Shown here: piece after piece, positions 22,093 through 33,672 of the stretch | How the letters are laid out: the number at the start of each line of letters is the position of its first letter | How positions within the stretch are numbered: the first letter of the stretch is position 1 | DNA from: Margaritispora aquatica | Lineage: Eukaryota; Ascomycota; Leotiomycetes; Helotiales; Discinellaceae | Length of the DNA: 64,000 bases | Direction of reading: 5' to 3' | Assembly (NCBI GenBank): GCA_007644065.1 | Contig: VJWN01000002.1 | Span: 2,071,831-2,135,830, forward strand | Program-made: the position numbers and the translations under genes | Notes under the pieces: generated by a model | What the model was told of the DNA's origin: nothing | The model's input: only the letters and a program-made list of their open reading frames with translations | Databases searched by the model: none

Positions 22093-23425
22093 TATCGTGA
22101 AGTAATGTATTGAAATATCAAGGTGCAATGACAAGACAAGCAGTAGGGTATCGAATAAAAACGAAACTTTCTTTTTGCAAGCAAAGAATAAAGAGATAAG
22201 TTGGAATGTGATTGAAAGTGAGTCCTTTGATGATTCAGGAAGGATTTCAGTCGTGTAACGTCGGCGATGATTGTGGAGAGTAAAGGAAGTTTGTTTCGTC
22301 TCGGCGCAATCTAAGCTTATATCAATTTGAGCCTTTTCAGAGCATTTCAGGATTGACCCCTGACGCCATCTTCTGCCTTCCAGTTTGCCTCGCCACTAAA
22401 GATACACACTAGAGACATATGGTATGTGCTAAAGCCCGGATCGATGCGTCCGTGTGGAGGTGCTAGAACAACCAGTACAGCCCAGGACAAGCAGGACATC
22501 CAGCCAGCCAGGTGTAAACCGGTTCAAAATGGTCGATAATCATGACCACACCACCCCCCCCCCCCCCCCCCCCCCAAACAGACCCCATCACCATCATCAC
22601 CCCAAACATGATTTGAGGAGGGTTGTTTTGCTCATGTCCAACGGCTATAATTCATGACAATCAGGATAATCAGATGCCAACAATTCCCCTCTATTTTAAT
22701 TGGCTCTCCATACGTTCTACCAATCAATTACTAATGTCGTGCCTCGGACACAAATCGACCCATTACTGCGCCTCCAGTGTCTGTCCAAAGAATGTTTAGG
22801 GGCACACATAGTATCTTGGCACCGTCATGGAATCGTTGTCAATCACTTGCCTTCACTTGTTTTCGGGATAGTAATTGTCAACATCACCATTTCAGAAGAC
22901 CGTGGTGGCAAACTAGATGTTTCCTTCTAGAAGAAACGTCAAAAAGCCTCTGGTTGATTTGATATATGAGACAAGCGTGATGAGCCTCATCCAAAGCCAT
23001 CGTTCGCCTTGCGATGCTCCGCTCAGTTGGGTTTGGTCCACATCTCAGCCCTGCGCATGTGGGGTCATAGGAGTGGAAAGTGAGATGTCCCATATTACTC
23101 ATGGTAGCCGCCCGGTCATGGGGCCGTGTTTTTGACTTCTTCTGTACACACGCAAGGAGTGCCAACGCCGTGAGTATGCCGGGTGAATGTTAGACGAGTA
23201 AAAATCTGTCAACATAGCCCCTTAAGAAGCTGCACAGAGATTCGATGAGGAGAGAACGAAGCCTTTGCAGATTTCAATGGAAAAGAAACTAGCAAATTTG
23301 TGGTAGGGATACGGTAGAAACAACGATACCCTCGTCACCTAAGGTCAAGACTCATTTTTGTATTGGTGTCATCTAATCATAAACGTCCACGCACAATTTT
23401 GTCACATCCGTCCAAGACGCCAAGT
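22093..23425. other. intergenic with a poly-C tract
   Basis: Upstream of the DUF7732-type gene and downstream of UAP1. The first 200 nt should hold the promoter of the former. A 22-base C run lies at 22554-22575. Small frames such as 22454-22657 arise from the C-run and have no support. Confidence 0.5.
22554..22575. repeat. poly-C homopolymer, 22 bases
   Basis: Uninterrupted run of 22 C, preceded by CACCA and followed by AAACAGACCCC. Length may be inexact, since such runs are prone to sequencing error and slippage. Confidence 0.9.
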
Positions 23426-25013
23426 CTAAGACAGATCTTTTTCGAGGACAGCAGGCGAGGTAATCGTGGTACCCTTCAGCTTTGCTAATCCTTCTCCGCC
23501 CTATATTATCGTCAGTATGATTCAAAAACGACAGATCATAAGGACTTACATAGCTAACAAGTGGTGATATCTCGACACCCTCACCCTTACCAGCACTAAC
23601 AACAGTCGCACCAGCAGCCTGAGCCCATCTCTGACCTTGCTTCATGATGTCTGCCTTGCTAGTGTCTGGATCATCCTCGCCAGTACCTCTACCATTCTTC
23701 AGCGGCGAAAATTCATCTTCGCGCTTAACCTCCATACACGCGAACTTATTCAGCTCCAGCATAGGGAACACGTCAAACACAAATTGCTCAAGCTTGATAC
23801 CGTTTGGCTTCTCGGGCTTCACAGTGTTGCCACTCTCGGTGTCGACGAAAGGAATCTTCTTACGTGCAACGTGATGAGGTAGCTTGTGTGCCCACTCTGG
23901 GATTGACTCGAGGAAGCGGAAAGAGTAGTAGTGGTTGACGATGTTCGCAGCTCGGAACTTGAGAACATCTGGTTGCTTTGCATCTTTCGCCTCTGCGGTT
24001 TCCTTGTCGATTTCTGAGTACTCAACAACGTCTGGCTTGCCATTTTTGAGTAGGATAAGACCGACAGATTCTGTGGCATTGCGCTTTCGCACAACCTTGG
24101 TTGCAATATCGACATCCTTCGAGGCAGAGAAGCCAATGAAGACCGGATCAGCAACCTTGACCAGGCAGTTGTCTACACAGTATGCGTGAACATGCTCAAT
24201 ACCACGTTTCCTCATGTCGCTGACGACGGGTGATTGAACAAGTGCCTGGTAAATTCCTCCATTTCCATCTGGCGCAACTGCAACCCTTCCCTTACTCTCC
24301 AGCAAAATCTTGCCATCGTTCGAGATACAGGGCAATACGCCTTGCTCGAAGATAATAACATTCTCCTTCTCCAGTCCAAAGTAGTTGTTCTCCTGGAAGT
24401 ACTTCTCTGTAGGTCCCCTCGTTGGCCCACTGGTCATAACATACCACGGCACAACCACCTCTCCCTTTCCAGCCTTCTTCTTTGCAAGCCTCTGCACCTT
24501 CAATATACGCTCTCCTTGGATCTGGAATAGAGATTTCGAAGATGGCAGACCAATATCAAAACATCCCTTTGGTGCAGAGCTACCCAACCGTGTTCCTTGA
24601 CCACCAGCCATAAGCACCACACCGACTTTATTCTCCGCGATCAAGTCTAAACCTGACTCGTACCATTTCTCGATGTCCTCCGGTTTAGAATCAAGAATAC
24701 TAGCTGTAGCAGATTCGGGGAGGGGTTCCAAACCAGACTCCTTGGTTTCGGCATCTGGTTTGGGTGGGTTGAGTGCTTTGTTGGTGATCTTGTTGATGTA
24801 CTCTGGATCGAATGAGGAGAGTTGTTCAAACAACGCTGCTTTCTCAGATTTATCTAGCTTGTCGTAAAAAGCGAAAACTTGATCTTGCTCTGCCTTCTTG
24901 TACTTCTCCTTGAGCTCTTCAAGCTCAGTTGCAGAGGGCTCCTTGGGTGGTACTCCCTTGGACTCGTCTTCGCTGAGATGCAGCTTTTGCAAAACACTTT
25001 TGACGGCTTCCAT
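23426..25013 (-). CDS. UAP1: UDP-N-acetylglucosamine pyrophosphorylase
   Basis: Two exons: 25013-23550 and 23500-23426, with a 49-nt intron, giving 512 aa. The enzyme joins UTP and N-acetylglucosamine-1-phosphate to make UDP-GlcNAc, the last cytosolic step towards chitin, GPI anchors and N-glycans. The nucleotide-binding signature [17 protein letters not shown] is at about 134-150, followed by the substrate-site segments [17 protein letters not shown] and [16 protein letters not shown], and by FVFDVFPML. The C-terminal exon restores the expected [16 protein letters not shown] sequence and ends at TAG 23426-23428; reading through the intron gives a different, non-conserved tail, so the splice is well supported. 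Length matches yeast Qri1/Uap1 (about 480-510 aa). Divergent from the DNA glycosylase gene, 446 bp between starts. Confidence 0.96.
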
Positions 25014-25459
25014 GGCGAGTGATTGGTTTGGTTTGGTAAGTTGGCTTTTGGTTTTGTATATAGGAACTTCGGTTTTGATATGAAAATAGAAGCTATGGGA
25101 GCTCTTTTGTTTTATAGAAGCTCAAGAAGCTTGATCTTCTAAGGCCTTAAAATAGGTCATCAGCCCCGCCAAATACGGTAGTCTTTCGGCGGGGTTCTCT
25201 AGACGACGAAGCCACCTCCTATTGCCTGGAAGGATGAATCATTTGAACGAGAAAATGTTTGAAAAGTCTAGAATACGAGAGTTGAACGACTTTTCTGATT
25301 CTCATGCATTTTCAATTCCAAATATCTTGATCTCTGTTTGTTAAAGTGTACATTTGTTAGAGCTGCAAGGATTCGACTGTTGAGAAGCTCCCCTTGTCTT
25401 GTCAACCCCACATGCATCTCGGGCACTAAGTACCTTAACCTTCAACATCATAAAGTATC
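25014..25459. promoter_or_regulatory. shared divergent promoter of UAP1 and TDG-type glycosylase
   Basis: 446 bp between the two start codons; both 5' regions must lie here. No motif is compelling. The stretch 25164-25196 contains two similar GGCGGGG/CGGCGGGG boxes (CCCGCC and GGCGGGG), possibly a C2H2 zinc-finger site, by inference only. Confidence 0.3.
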
Positions 25460-26386
25460 ATGAACGACCTCGAAGATGAAAATGTAGAGAACATCAAGCT
25501 GGAAGAATCACAAGATGCCCCGACCTCAGGACTACCACCGACTTTCAGAGGAAGGCTAAACATAGCTGATTACAGCTTCAATGCTCAGCCAAACATCAAA
25601 TCCGAACCCAGCCTGTCTCCACTCAGAACCCTTCGATCAGGATCAACAGCTATCCCAGAACCTCCAAAACCATCTCTCAAAAGCACCAAACGCAAAGCCA
25701 CCTCCAAAGTCTCCCAATCCCCCTCCCCAAGTAAGAAAGCCCGCTCACCAGCCGGTTACGCACCACCATCCACCTACGCGCATCTCCCGGAGCTCCAAGA
25801 CGTGCTCACACCGAACCTCCTCTGCGTCTTCATCGGACTCAACCCTGGGATTCAAACCGCGACCCAAGGGCACGCCTACGCGCATCCATCCAACCGGTTC
25901 TGGAAACTCTTGCACAGCAGCGGCCTGACGACGCATCTGTGTCGCCCAGATGAAGACGGGTCTCTCCCACGCTTGTTCCAGCTCGGGAACACGAATATCG
26001 TGTCGAGACCCACCCGTAATGGAGCGGAGCTAAGTAAGCAGGAAATGGATGGGAGCGTGAAGGTGTTGGAGGAGAAGATTGCTAAATGGAGACCTGAGTC
26101 GGTTGCGGTGGTAGGCAAGAGTATTTGGGAGAGCTTGTGGAGGGTTAGGCATGGGAGGAAGATCAAGAAGGAGGAGTTTAGGTATGGATGGCAGGATGAG
26201 GGCGAGAGGCTGGGTGTTGTTGATGAGGATGGCGAGGGAGGAGAGTGGAAGGGAGCGAGGATCTTTGTCGCTACAAGTACGAGTGGGTTGGCGGCTAATA
26301 TTCCGTATCACGAAAAGGAGGTTATTTGGCGGGAGTTGGGGGCGTGGGTTGAGATGAGGAGACTTGAGAGAGCTGCTTCTCTTTAA
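25460..26386 (+). CDS. TDG/MUG-type mismatch uracil/thymine DNA glycosylase
   Basis: Single exon, 308 aa. Residues 1-105 are disordered and rich in Ser/Pro/Lys, likely a DNA-binding or regulatory tail. The catalytic domain starts about 115 with LLCVFIGLNPG, where the Asn near residue 128 is the catalytic asparagine of the GINPG motif in human TDG and E. coli Mug. HPSNRFWKLLHSSGL and LGNTNIVSRPTRNGAELSKQE follow, and the second active-site region near 275 reads IFVATSTSGLAAN, corresponding to the minor-groove/penetration loop with SSGR in other members. The enzyme removes thymine or uracil (and some damaged bases) opposite guanine in base excision repair. The acidic Gly/Glu-rich insert near 250-265 is not typical. 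Divergent from UAP1; no functional link is implied. Confidence 0.88.
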   Translation: MNDLEDENVENIKLEESQDAPTSGLPPTFRGRLNIADYSFNAQPNIKSEPSLSPLRTLRSGSTAIPEPPKPSLKSTKRKATSKVSQSPSPSKKARSPAGYAPPSTYAHLPELQDVLTPNLLCVFIGLNPGIQTATQGHAYAHPSNRFWKLLHSSGLTTHLCRPDEDGSLPRLFQLGNTNIVSRPTRNGAELSKQEMDGSVKVLEEKIAKWRPESVAVVGKSIWESLWRVRHGRKIKKEEFRYGWQDEGERLGVVDEDGEGGEWKGARIFVATSTSGLAANIPYHEKEVIWRELGAWVEMRRLERAASL

Positions 26387-26567
26387 TGTGTTGGGATTGA
26401 GAGGTTGATACGGGCTATTGAGGTCAGAATCTGACTCCAATCGTGTTCTGTGGTGCTCAGAATTGAGTAAGAGCTATTCCAAGGTAATATTGCACTACAT
26501 CTAGAAGGACGTAATGTTGGTGATAATACACTCACAGATGAGAAATACATAGTAAATTATCACTCTC

Positions 26568-27335
26568 TCATGCCTGCGTTTCCTCCTCACTCTCCCATTC
26601 CTTTCTCAAGAGCATGACCTTCCTCCTCAATACCAAACCCTCACAAACCGACAGCAAAACCCACCACGCCCATACGCCCCAAAACCAGCCCCTAAGCCAC
26701 GCCACATAAGACAGTGTGCTGTAGGCCCAATTGACAGACTTGGAGGACACCAAATCCGCGCCGTAGGTGATGGGCGGCGCAACCAACAGGACCAACCAAC
26801 ATCCTACCACAGTCCTGAACCTGCAACAACCAAACAAAACAGTAGAAATGGCCACAAATGCCATCAAGTATAGCCAGCCGCTTACAATATAGCCAGCGAA
26901 GCATCCATAGCCTTTTCCACTCACGATGGCCTGTTCTTGCGGCGATAAAGAGCTGTAGTTGGGAGGCAGTTCCATCTTAGTGAGACAGAAACCCATCAGG
27001 TGGTGCCGCATCCCGACAGCGAGGAGCTGAGCGAGAAGAGCCGGGTACATAAACATGTAGATTGCTTCGAGATCGAACTCTAGCTTCCTAAGATTTTTCA
27101 ACCTTTCGAAGCATATTTCCAACTCGGTCTGTCCTGACTCAGCTGCCTCCGTTTTGGCTGTGGCAGTGTCTGAATATGTCTCTTGGATGCTGGAACCCTT
27201 CTCAGTTTTCACTCCGCATGATGCGTCACTATGTTGTGAAGGGCTGATACTCTTGTCGTGGGCCACTTCAAGAGAAATGTCCCCGTTCTGCTCTTCTGTG
27301 AAAGGTCGCCTGTAGATTGCGGTTTGAGGCGTCAT
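26568..27335 (-). CDS. Orphan membrane protein with about four transmembrane segments
   Basis: Single frame, 255 aa from the first true ATG (27335); the frame extends seven codons further upstream only with a GTG. Residues 1-80 are hydrophilic and Ser/Thr/Glu-rich. Four hydrophobic stretches follow: around 93-116 (MFMYPALLAQLLAVGM), 145-170 (GYIVSGWLYLMAFVAISTVL), 175-197 and 218-240 (WFWGVWAWWVLLSVCEGLVL), and the tail is charged. Trp and Gly are frequent. No family is recognised. It is convergent with the DNA glycosylase gene (181 bp between stops). Expression is unproven, but the ordered pattern of hydrophobic blocks and the absence of stops over 768 nt support a real gene. Confidence 0.6.
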   Translation of the reverse strand: MTPQTAIYRRPFTEEQNGDISLEVAHDKSISPSQHSDASCGVKTEKGSSIQETYSDTATAKTEAAESGQTELEICFERLKNLRKLEFDLEAIYMFMYPALLAQLLAVGMRHHLMGFCLTKMELPPNYSSLSPQEQAIVSGKGYGCFAGYIVSGWLYLMAFVAISTVLFGCCRFRTVVGCWLVLLVAPPITYGADLVSSKSVNWAYSTLSYVAWLRGWFWGVWAWWVLLSVCEGLVLRRKVMLLRKEWESEEETQA

Positions 27336-28900
27336 ATTTGATTTTGTTTTCGTCACTTCAACACTTTTGTGTCTGTGGGTGAGGTTGATATATCAAGTTG
27401 TCGTACTGAGGCTTTTCAATGAGCGGACAAGCTAGTCTTCGGATGCCTTCTAGTTGAACGGCCCCGATCTGTATCTTAAAGATATATCGAGAACTTGGCT
27501 TCGACTTGGTCGTCTAAACTTCGTCACAAGCACTATAGGTGTTCTACAGCTTACTTCTTTCTGTAAGTCTTGCCATGTGGAAAATCATCAAGCAGTGAGG
27601 AAACCAAACTACTCATCATTTCTACTTCTATAACATCTTCCGTTTCTGACGTCACTTCCCAAGAAGCTTCAAATCCTCCTCGTTCATGGTCTGCCGGAGT
27701 TATGTGCAAAGTCGCTGAACTTAGAATTAAGCGAGAACTGGTGTCTTGGCATCGTAGGATACAATAGGTAGATATGTTCCTCAAGGAAAGAGTCTCTCCT
27801 TGATTTACAAGAGTCTAGGGTAACTTCATAATATATCGCGCTAGCTTAGGTTATCTTCCTACTGTTAATAAGTCATGCAAAAGCGTACAGAATTCTGTAT
27901 CTATAGCAGTGTTGAGATTATCCTCTCACCACTTGGTACCCACCACCCCTCCGAACAACCCAAAACAACAACTTTCCTGTAGTCAAACTATATATGTCGC
28001 CCTGCTACATGAAGATAGTAGGTCTCAAATAACTCCCCAAGTTTAAAACCGCCCATCTCGATTTCAAATTGAAAATGGCTTTGACCGGATCTACATTTTC
28101 ACCTGCTACTACAAACTCATTCCTGTAGTCCCCTCTACTTGGCCCAATGAATGAATTAGGTATTGATAAAACAATTCTACCGGTATTTGGGTTCACTCTA
28201 CATATTGAGTACCCTTTAGTCCTCTCTTACGCATCCGCACCGTGACACTTGAAGCTTTCGCAGAATTTTTTTTTTCATTTTAATTTCTAGTTCACAACTC
28301 AACTTATCTTTCGTTAGCCACAGGTCGTCTTAGCAATATATAAAGTCAAAAAAGGACGTGTGGAAGTTCGCTTGCGAAATGTGTACGTTTATTAATTTGC
28401 GGATTAAAATCCCCGGTGTTGCCTATGTAAGATCTTAACTTCGAAGGTAAGGCTATAAGGCTTAGATCATGCTTGATACGTCAGTCTTGGTATTACCACG
28501 CATTTCTTAATGAGAGATTCCATAGATTACGAAATAGATCCGTGGCGTCGAGTATGCGATACAAAGTTTCTCTACAGCCTCTAATCAGCTCCAATAAATT
28601 TTCATTGAACCATACCACCAACCATGAAGCATGAATTGGACCGAGACAAAATAGTTCATGGTTAGATCACACGTAAGATGAATTCCAAAAGTGCTGTGCA
28701 AATCTTACTTCCTACAGGTCTTCCTTTATACATTACTAATGACAGGAATAATACACATGCCAGCCGGCGTAGTAGCAAGACTTTACGTCAAAATTTACAA
28801 CAGAGAAGAATCCTAACGCCTAGGCCGTGCGAAGCATGCGGCTTTTCTGTTCCCATCCAAAAAGTTACCAACGAAGGAAATAGAAAAACAAAGAAAAATT
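27336..28900. other. intergenic, no gene seen
   Basis: About 1.6 kb, AT-rich, stop-dense. It contains the promoter of the orphan membrane gene (leftwards) and the 3' flank of the zinc transporter. A 10-T run lies at about 28268-28277. Frames at 27551-27784 and 28005-28196 have no features. Confidence 0.5.
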
Positions 28901-30640
28901 CTAATGAGAGTGTCCCTCGTGATCCGAATGGCCGTGATCACTCTGAGGTGCTGAGCTTGAGGATGGACAGCAACCCTTTCCCTTGCAGTCATCCACACAT
29001 TCCAACAAGCACGAATCATCATCATCCAAGCCACATCTTGTTTGTCCAGCGATACCATCAAGACCGATCCCGCCAGCGTCGATCACAGTGTGATTGTGTT
29101 CCTTGTCAAGACAGAATTCTGGCTGAATAGTCGCACTATGAATACCATATGCATGGAGGCATTTTCGGACAGCTTTAGCCAGTTCCATATACTTTTCTCC
29201 CCCTGCCTCGCTGATGGGAAACTCGACTTGGATGTGCATAGATGCAACCAGCTGAGCCTCGCTTAGCTGCCAAATGTGAATGTGATGGCAGCTGATAACG
29301 CCAGGGAGTTGTTGGATATCTTCTTTGAGCTCAGGTACATCGATATGGTCTGGGGTAGCCTGAAGAAGAATCTTTGCAGTCGCCTTGGTTAATGGAATTG
29401 TGGATCGCAGAATAATGATAGTAATGAAGAGTGAAACCGCAGGGTCTGCATAGAATCGCAAAGGAGATTCGGTGAGCCAAATGATGAGAGCTGAAACTAT
29501 GACTCCGACGTTCCCAAGAGCGTCTCCTATGACGTGAAGGAGCATAGCATTCATGCCCATGTCGCCATGATCATGACCGCCGGCCTTCTTGGCTTTTTTG
29601 GGCTTTGTATGGTTGTGGCCAGTATGCCATGAGTCGTGTCGCTTGTGTCCGTGATCATGATCATGCCCAGCTTCATCATGTCCATCATGACCATGATCGT
29701 GCCCGTCATCATGACTGTGCTTTTTAGCATTGGAGATAGTTCCGTGCCCATTTGACTTTCCATTGAGTAGTGGCGAATTTTCGGTTGCTCCGTCTTCCTC
29801 AGAAATTGCCTCTTCCTCAGATGTACTGTTGCTGTCGCTCTCCGCGCCATCTGGCTGCGACCTACTTGCCGCGATGATATCCTGCCTGAAACTTGCCGGG
29901 TGAATGCTCAACTCGTCCGGATTAAGACCAGAACGAAGGCTGTTTGTCCTCCTGCGATTCTTGTTTGAAGATCGGCTAGTCGTCCTGCCAATGGAAGCCG
30001 CTGGAGATGGATCGTCTGATGAGAAACGTAAATGTTGGCCAGTCTTTGCCTTGGCCTTCACAACTATGTTGTGGTCTTCGTGACTATCCGCATGTGAATG
30101 TTCATCATGGCTGTGATCATGACTATGACCCTCCTCAGCTGCGCCAAGCTCATCTCCGTGTGAATGTCCATCGGGTCCATGGGAGTGCCCGTGGCCTCCA
30201 AGTACAAAAAATCCAAAGAAGTTCGACACAAGACCAGCAATGCCGACCCCGAGAATGAGTTGTGGTGATGAAATTGCTGGTGGATCAAGGAGTCGTTGAA
30301 TAGCTTCGATAACGATAGACAGGCAGAGGGCGATTAGGAAAACAGCATTAAAACCAGCGCCTAGGATTTCTGCTCGGAGGTACTACAACTAGTCAGCCAA
30401 AGTTGTGCAAGCCGCAGAAATGTAACATACCCCGAAAGAATATTTGTCTGTGGACGACTTTTGGGCAGCATTTACAGCCCATAGACCAACTGCTAGAGAG
30501 ATGATATCATTCAACATGTGAAAAGCATCTGCCAACAAAGCTAGAGATCCGACCGCAATTCCTGCGCCTAGTTCTATCACCAGAAAAGTGGCATCGATTG
30601 CCAGCATAATCTTAATCCTCGCAGACTTGGAGAGCGCCAT
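28901..30640 (-). CDS. ZRC1: Vacuolar-type zinc transporter, CDF family (Zrc1/Cot1-like)
   Basis: Two exons, 30640-30431 and 30382-28901 (48-nt intron), giving 563 aa. Cation diffusion facilitators exchange cytosolic zinc for protons; the Zrc1 type loads zinc into the vacuole. TM2 carries the metal-site motif HxxxD (His41, Asp45 in FHMLND) and TM5 the matching pair (His353, Asp357 in LHVIGD). TM3 begins YLRAEILGAGFNAVFL right after the splice. Between TM4 (about 115-135) and TM5 is a long hydrophilic loop with two blocks of His-Gly/His-Asp repeats (HGHSHGPDGHSHGD and HDDGHDHGHDGHDEAGHDHD), which is the zinc-binding loop typical of Zrc1. The cytosolic C-terminal domain (about 395-500) follows TM6 and ends in a Cys-rich segment and a second His-rich tail. 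Which yeast orthologue (Zrc1 or Cot1) it matches best cannot be decided here. Confidence 0.93.
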
Positions 30641-32539
30641 CTTGGATAAGTGGCGATACGTCGCTGTCGAACGAGATCTTTAAATGCGTTTGCACAATGG
30701 AATTTTGGGAAGTTCTCTCCTGAAGTACTCCTCAGCTAAGGGAGATAGTTGTGAACCACTTCTGTGGCACCTTCCCGGATACGCAACAAAGAGGCGTTTG
30801 TAGTTATCTATCACGATGGCGATTTCGTCGAAACCCCTCAGATGCTTTTCTCGGACTACGAAAGAGATAACCGACGGCTGGAGCTTCTGGAATAACTGCG
30901 CCTGCGCTGACCGTGAGGAAGCCTAAGGAGAATTCCGAATGAATGCGACGACTAAATGTGTGATCAAAGAGAAGATTATTGAAGCCCAGAAATGGAAGTG
31001 ATAGAGGAGTCCCACCCTTACCTAGTGATGCCGAATGCCGCACCCAAACTGTTTACTGTACCAGTAGCCTGTTTGGGTGAAAACCTGGAAACTTTATCCC
31101 ACTTACACGTGACCTACGATTTATGTGGTTCTCAAAGACAAAGCACAATAGAATGTTGTGGACCATTCTAGGATCTTGGAATGACACTCTGTGACACGCC
31201 AAATTGGGTGGTATAAACTACTGATTTTCAAAGAATCTTGGGTGATCGACTGAACACAATGGTGGATGAGGTAGCTTTAAGGAGAACATGATCTGAGTTT
31301 TATGTTTATTGCGATAAGTAAAGTGGAAGAGCGTTGACGATATTTAAATTGAGACTCTTATCTACAAGACATCTAAATTGATACCAGGCAAGGTACTAAA
31401 TGGCTAAATAGCACCACTTTACATGAAATGTAAGACTTACCTTAGGTACCTAGCGACACCTCAGTCATGTGATATTGAGTAAGCAAGGTAGGCGCCTAAC
31501 ACATGAAGGGATATCTCGTCTTGTAGTGTTGTTCCGGTCATCGCCTTGATCTTGAAAACAAGAGATTGAGGAGCTGGAGAATCAGGGACAAGTTTTACGT
31601 TGCTAGATTTCATTAGAATGGAACAGCATTGCTCGAAAGCTCTAGAAGTCATAGGCAGTGTATTTTAGCTCACAATCTAAAAATGCACTTTGACTATACT
31701 TGTCCATTAGCACGATTTCAACGTAGGTCGAAGCTGCCTCTCAATACTCTTTTGATGAAACACTTTGATGGGCATTCCAATCAAAGACGATTTCATGGAA
31801 CGCGTCCTTCTCTCTTCCCTTCTTGAACAACATGAAGATGAACCGAAAAGCGACTTTGCAACTTAGATTGGAAATGAGAGGATGAAGTGAGACATGCATA
31901 TGCACAGCACATAATCCTAACGAAGCAATCATTGATTATTGAAGTGAAAAACATAACAAGATGGTCATACCCAGTGGTGCAAGCTGTCGTTGGACAAAGT
32001 TAGGAACTTGCTCACTTCGTGCTCTCTGTTTATTCGTGGCATCATTCGGTCGCTCTACCGCCGTCCATCCACCAACATTCCATTGAGCTGGTTTCGTAAC
32101 GGATTGCAGCAGAACCGGTCATCTGAGATTTCAAATTTTGGCAATTATAACTATGCAGGATCAATGCCCGGGAAATTTCAAGTTCATTCAGCTATACCAA
32201 ACGATCCCAAAGCAAGGAACTCCATGGTTTATTGTCCTTTGATGTATTTATCAACTTGGCAGCCTTGAAGACATCCAACCGTTGTTTGCATGTGATCCAA
32301 TATCCAGCATTCGAGGTCCTCCAGGGGACCAAACATGTCGACTTGGCCAGTAGACGCATCAATAGCCGTTAGAACCACTAAACAGGTGGAACTGAGTCTC
32401 CATCATCCCGAAAACCTACCAATTCTAATTCCCCTTTGGCCCGGACGTTCTAGCAGATGCAAAGATTTCCTGAAGGCTCATTCGGCTCGTGCTTCCTATC
32501 ACTCGGTTGGACACAGCTTAAAGGTCTTCTTTCATGATA
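30641..32539. other. intergenic, no gene seen
   Basis: About 1.9 kb between two leftward genes: promoter of the zinc transporter and 3' flank of the DUF202 gene. Short frames at 30804-31043, 31461-31652 and 31990-32268 lack any recognisable motif. No repeat or RNA structure was seen. Confidence 0.45.
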
Positions 32540-33672
32540 TCAACTGCGAGTAAGAGAGCAAAAATTCCCATGAGAGTCTAGGAATAAATATTTAGTATCC
32601 GATATATAGTTTGCGCATAGGAAGGTGCTGACCACGAAAGTTGAAAATGCAATCAAGACAATCTCAAAGCCTCCTGAAATCGCTTTGCCTCGAACTATAG
32701 CATTTTGTGATCGCCTAACAAAAGACTTAGTATTAACTCTCTCAAAGATAGCTCTGAGAGCAAAGATATTGGAGCACAGCACAAGTGGATCCTAGATCTT
32801 GGTAGAAGGGCTAAATTCGAAACGGCAAGACTGGAGCAAAAATGAACATACCATGTTCTAAATGCACCGACAAGAAGTGTGAAAATTGCTACACCTTGCA
32901 AGACATACGACAACGGCTTCCCAAGCCGATAGAATCCCAAAACTGTTGACGGTCGAGGAGCATGCTGGATCCTAAAGAGATAGGCGGTTGAAATACCGAT
33001 CATCGAAAACGCTAGGCTTGTTCTGAGATACCCTAGAAAAGTTCTCTCAAGCGCTTTCTTCAAGTCAGCGGACTTTCATGCTGATCATGAGCCGGTGCGT
33101 GATGCCGTGCTCGGGTAGCGGTAAGCGGACTAGACGTCTTCCAGGTCCCGAAACAATTTGAGATGGAGACCTCAACATACACTTGTACGTTCATGCGATA
33201 CGAGGATCATTTCAAGCCAGGTAGTTGATCACGAGATGGCTTGATCGGAGAATTTTAGCCATTAAGCCAAAATGCAAATCATGCAAGGCACTCTGAGCGT
33301 TCCTGAATCTGTCTCTGACTTTGCATCTGACACGGGCTCACGAAGACACTCGGCAACGGCGAAAGGGCCGACGGTGTTCGGTAGGTACGTACCTAAATGA
33401 TCTCGACATGTGTGATGATCGACTTTGATGCTGATTTGATGTCTCCAGAACTTATCTATGCTGTACTTGAGTCGTCCGACCAGGGTCGAAGGCTTTGGCG
33501 ACAATGATGTGCTTGGCGGCTGGCGGTGGGATGAAGCGCGACTATAATTCAGTCTTAGTTGCGTCAACTGGTGAGCTTCCAGCGCGTTTATCTCTGCGGA
33601 TGTGCGCTCCGGATGTTCATGGAGATCTTCCTCAGCGATTGATAGATCAGCCGGGAGGGATGTTTCAGCCAT
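32540..33672 (-). CDS. DUF202-domain membrane protein
   Basis: Three exons: 33672-33393, 33053-32852 and 32714-32540, in phase, giving 218 aa. The first splice joins RDHL to ALERTFLGYLRTSLAFSMIG, the signature of the DUF202 family; the acceptor must be the AG ending at 33054, since earlier AGs bring a stop or break the frame. The second splice rebuilds GAFRTWRSQNAIVRGKAISGGFEI. Three transmembrane segments are visible: about 103-125, 138-158 (VLQGVAIFTLLVGAF) and 177-197 (GGFEIVLIAFSTFVVSTFLC). DUF202 members include the YidH family and fungal proteins of unknown role, some related in sequence to the Vtc1-type vacuolar fold. N-terminal 80 residues are hydrophilic and probably cytosolic. Introns are long for this window (339 and 137 nt), and intron 1 is open for 43 codons after the first exon. 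The last residues after the third membrane segment are not conserved, so the 3' end is less sure. Confidence 0.82.

Noticed and set aside
26030..26440. 136-codon minus-strand frame across the DNA glycosylase
   Set aside because: Pro/Leu-rich mirror of a purine-rich coding strand; the TDG motifs on the plus strand are decisive.
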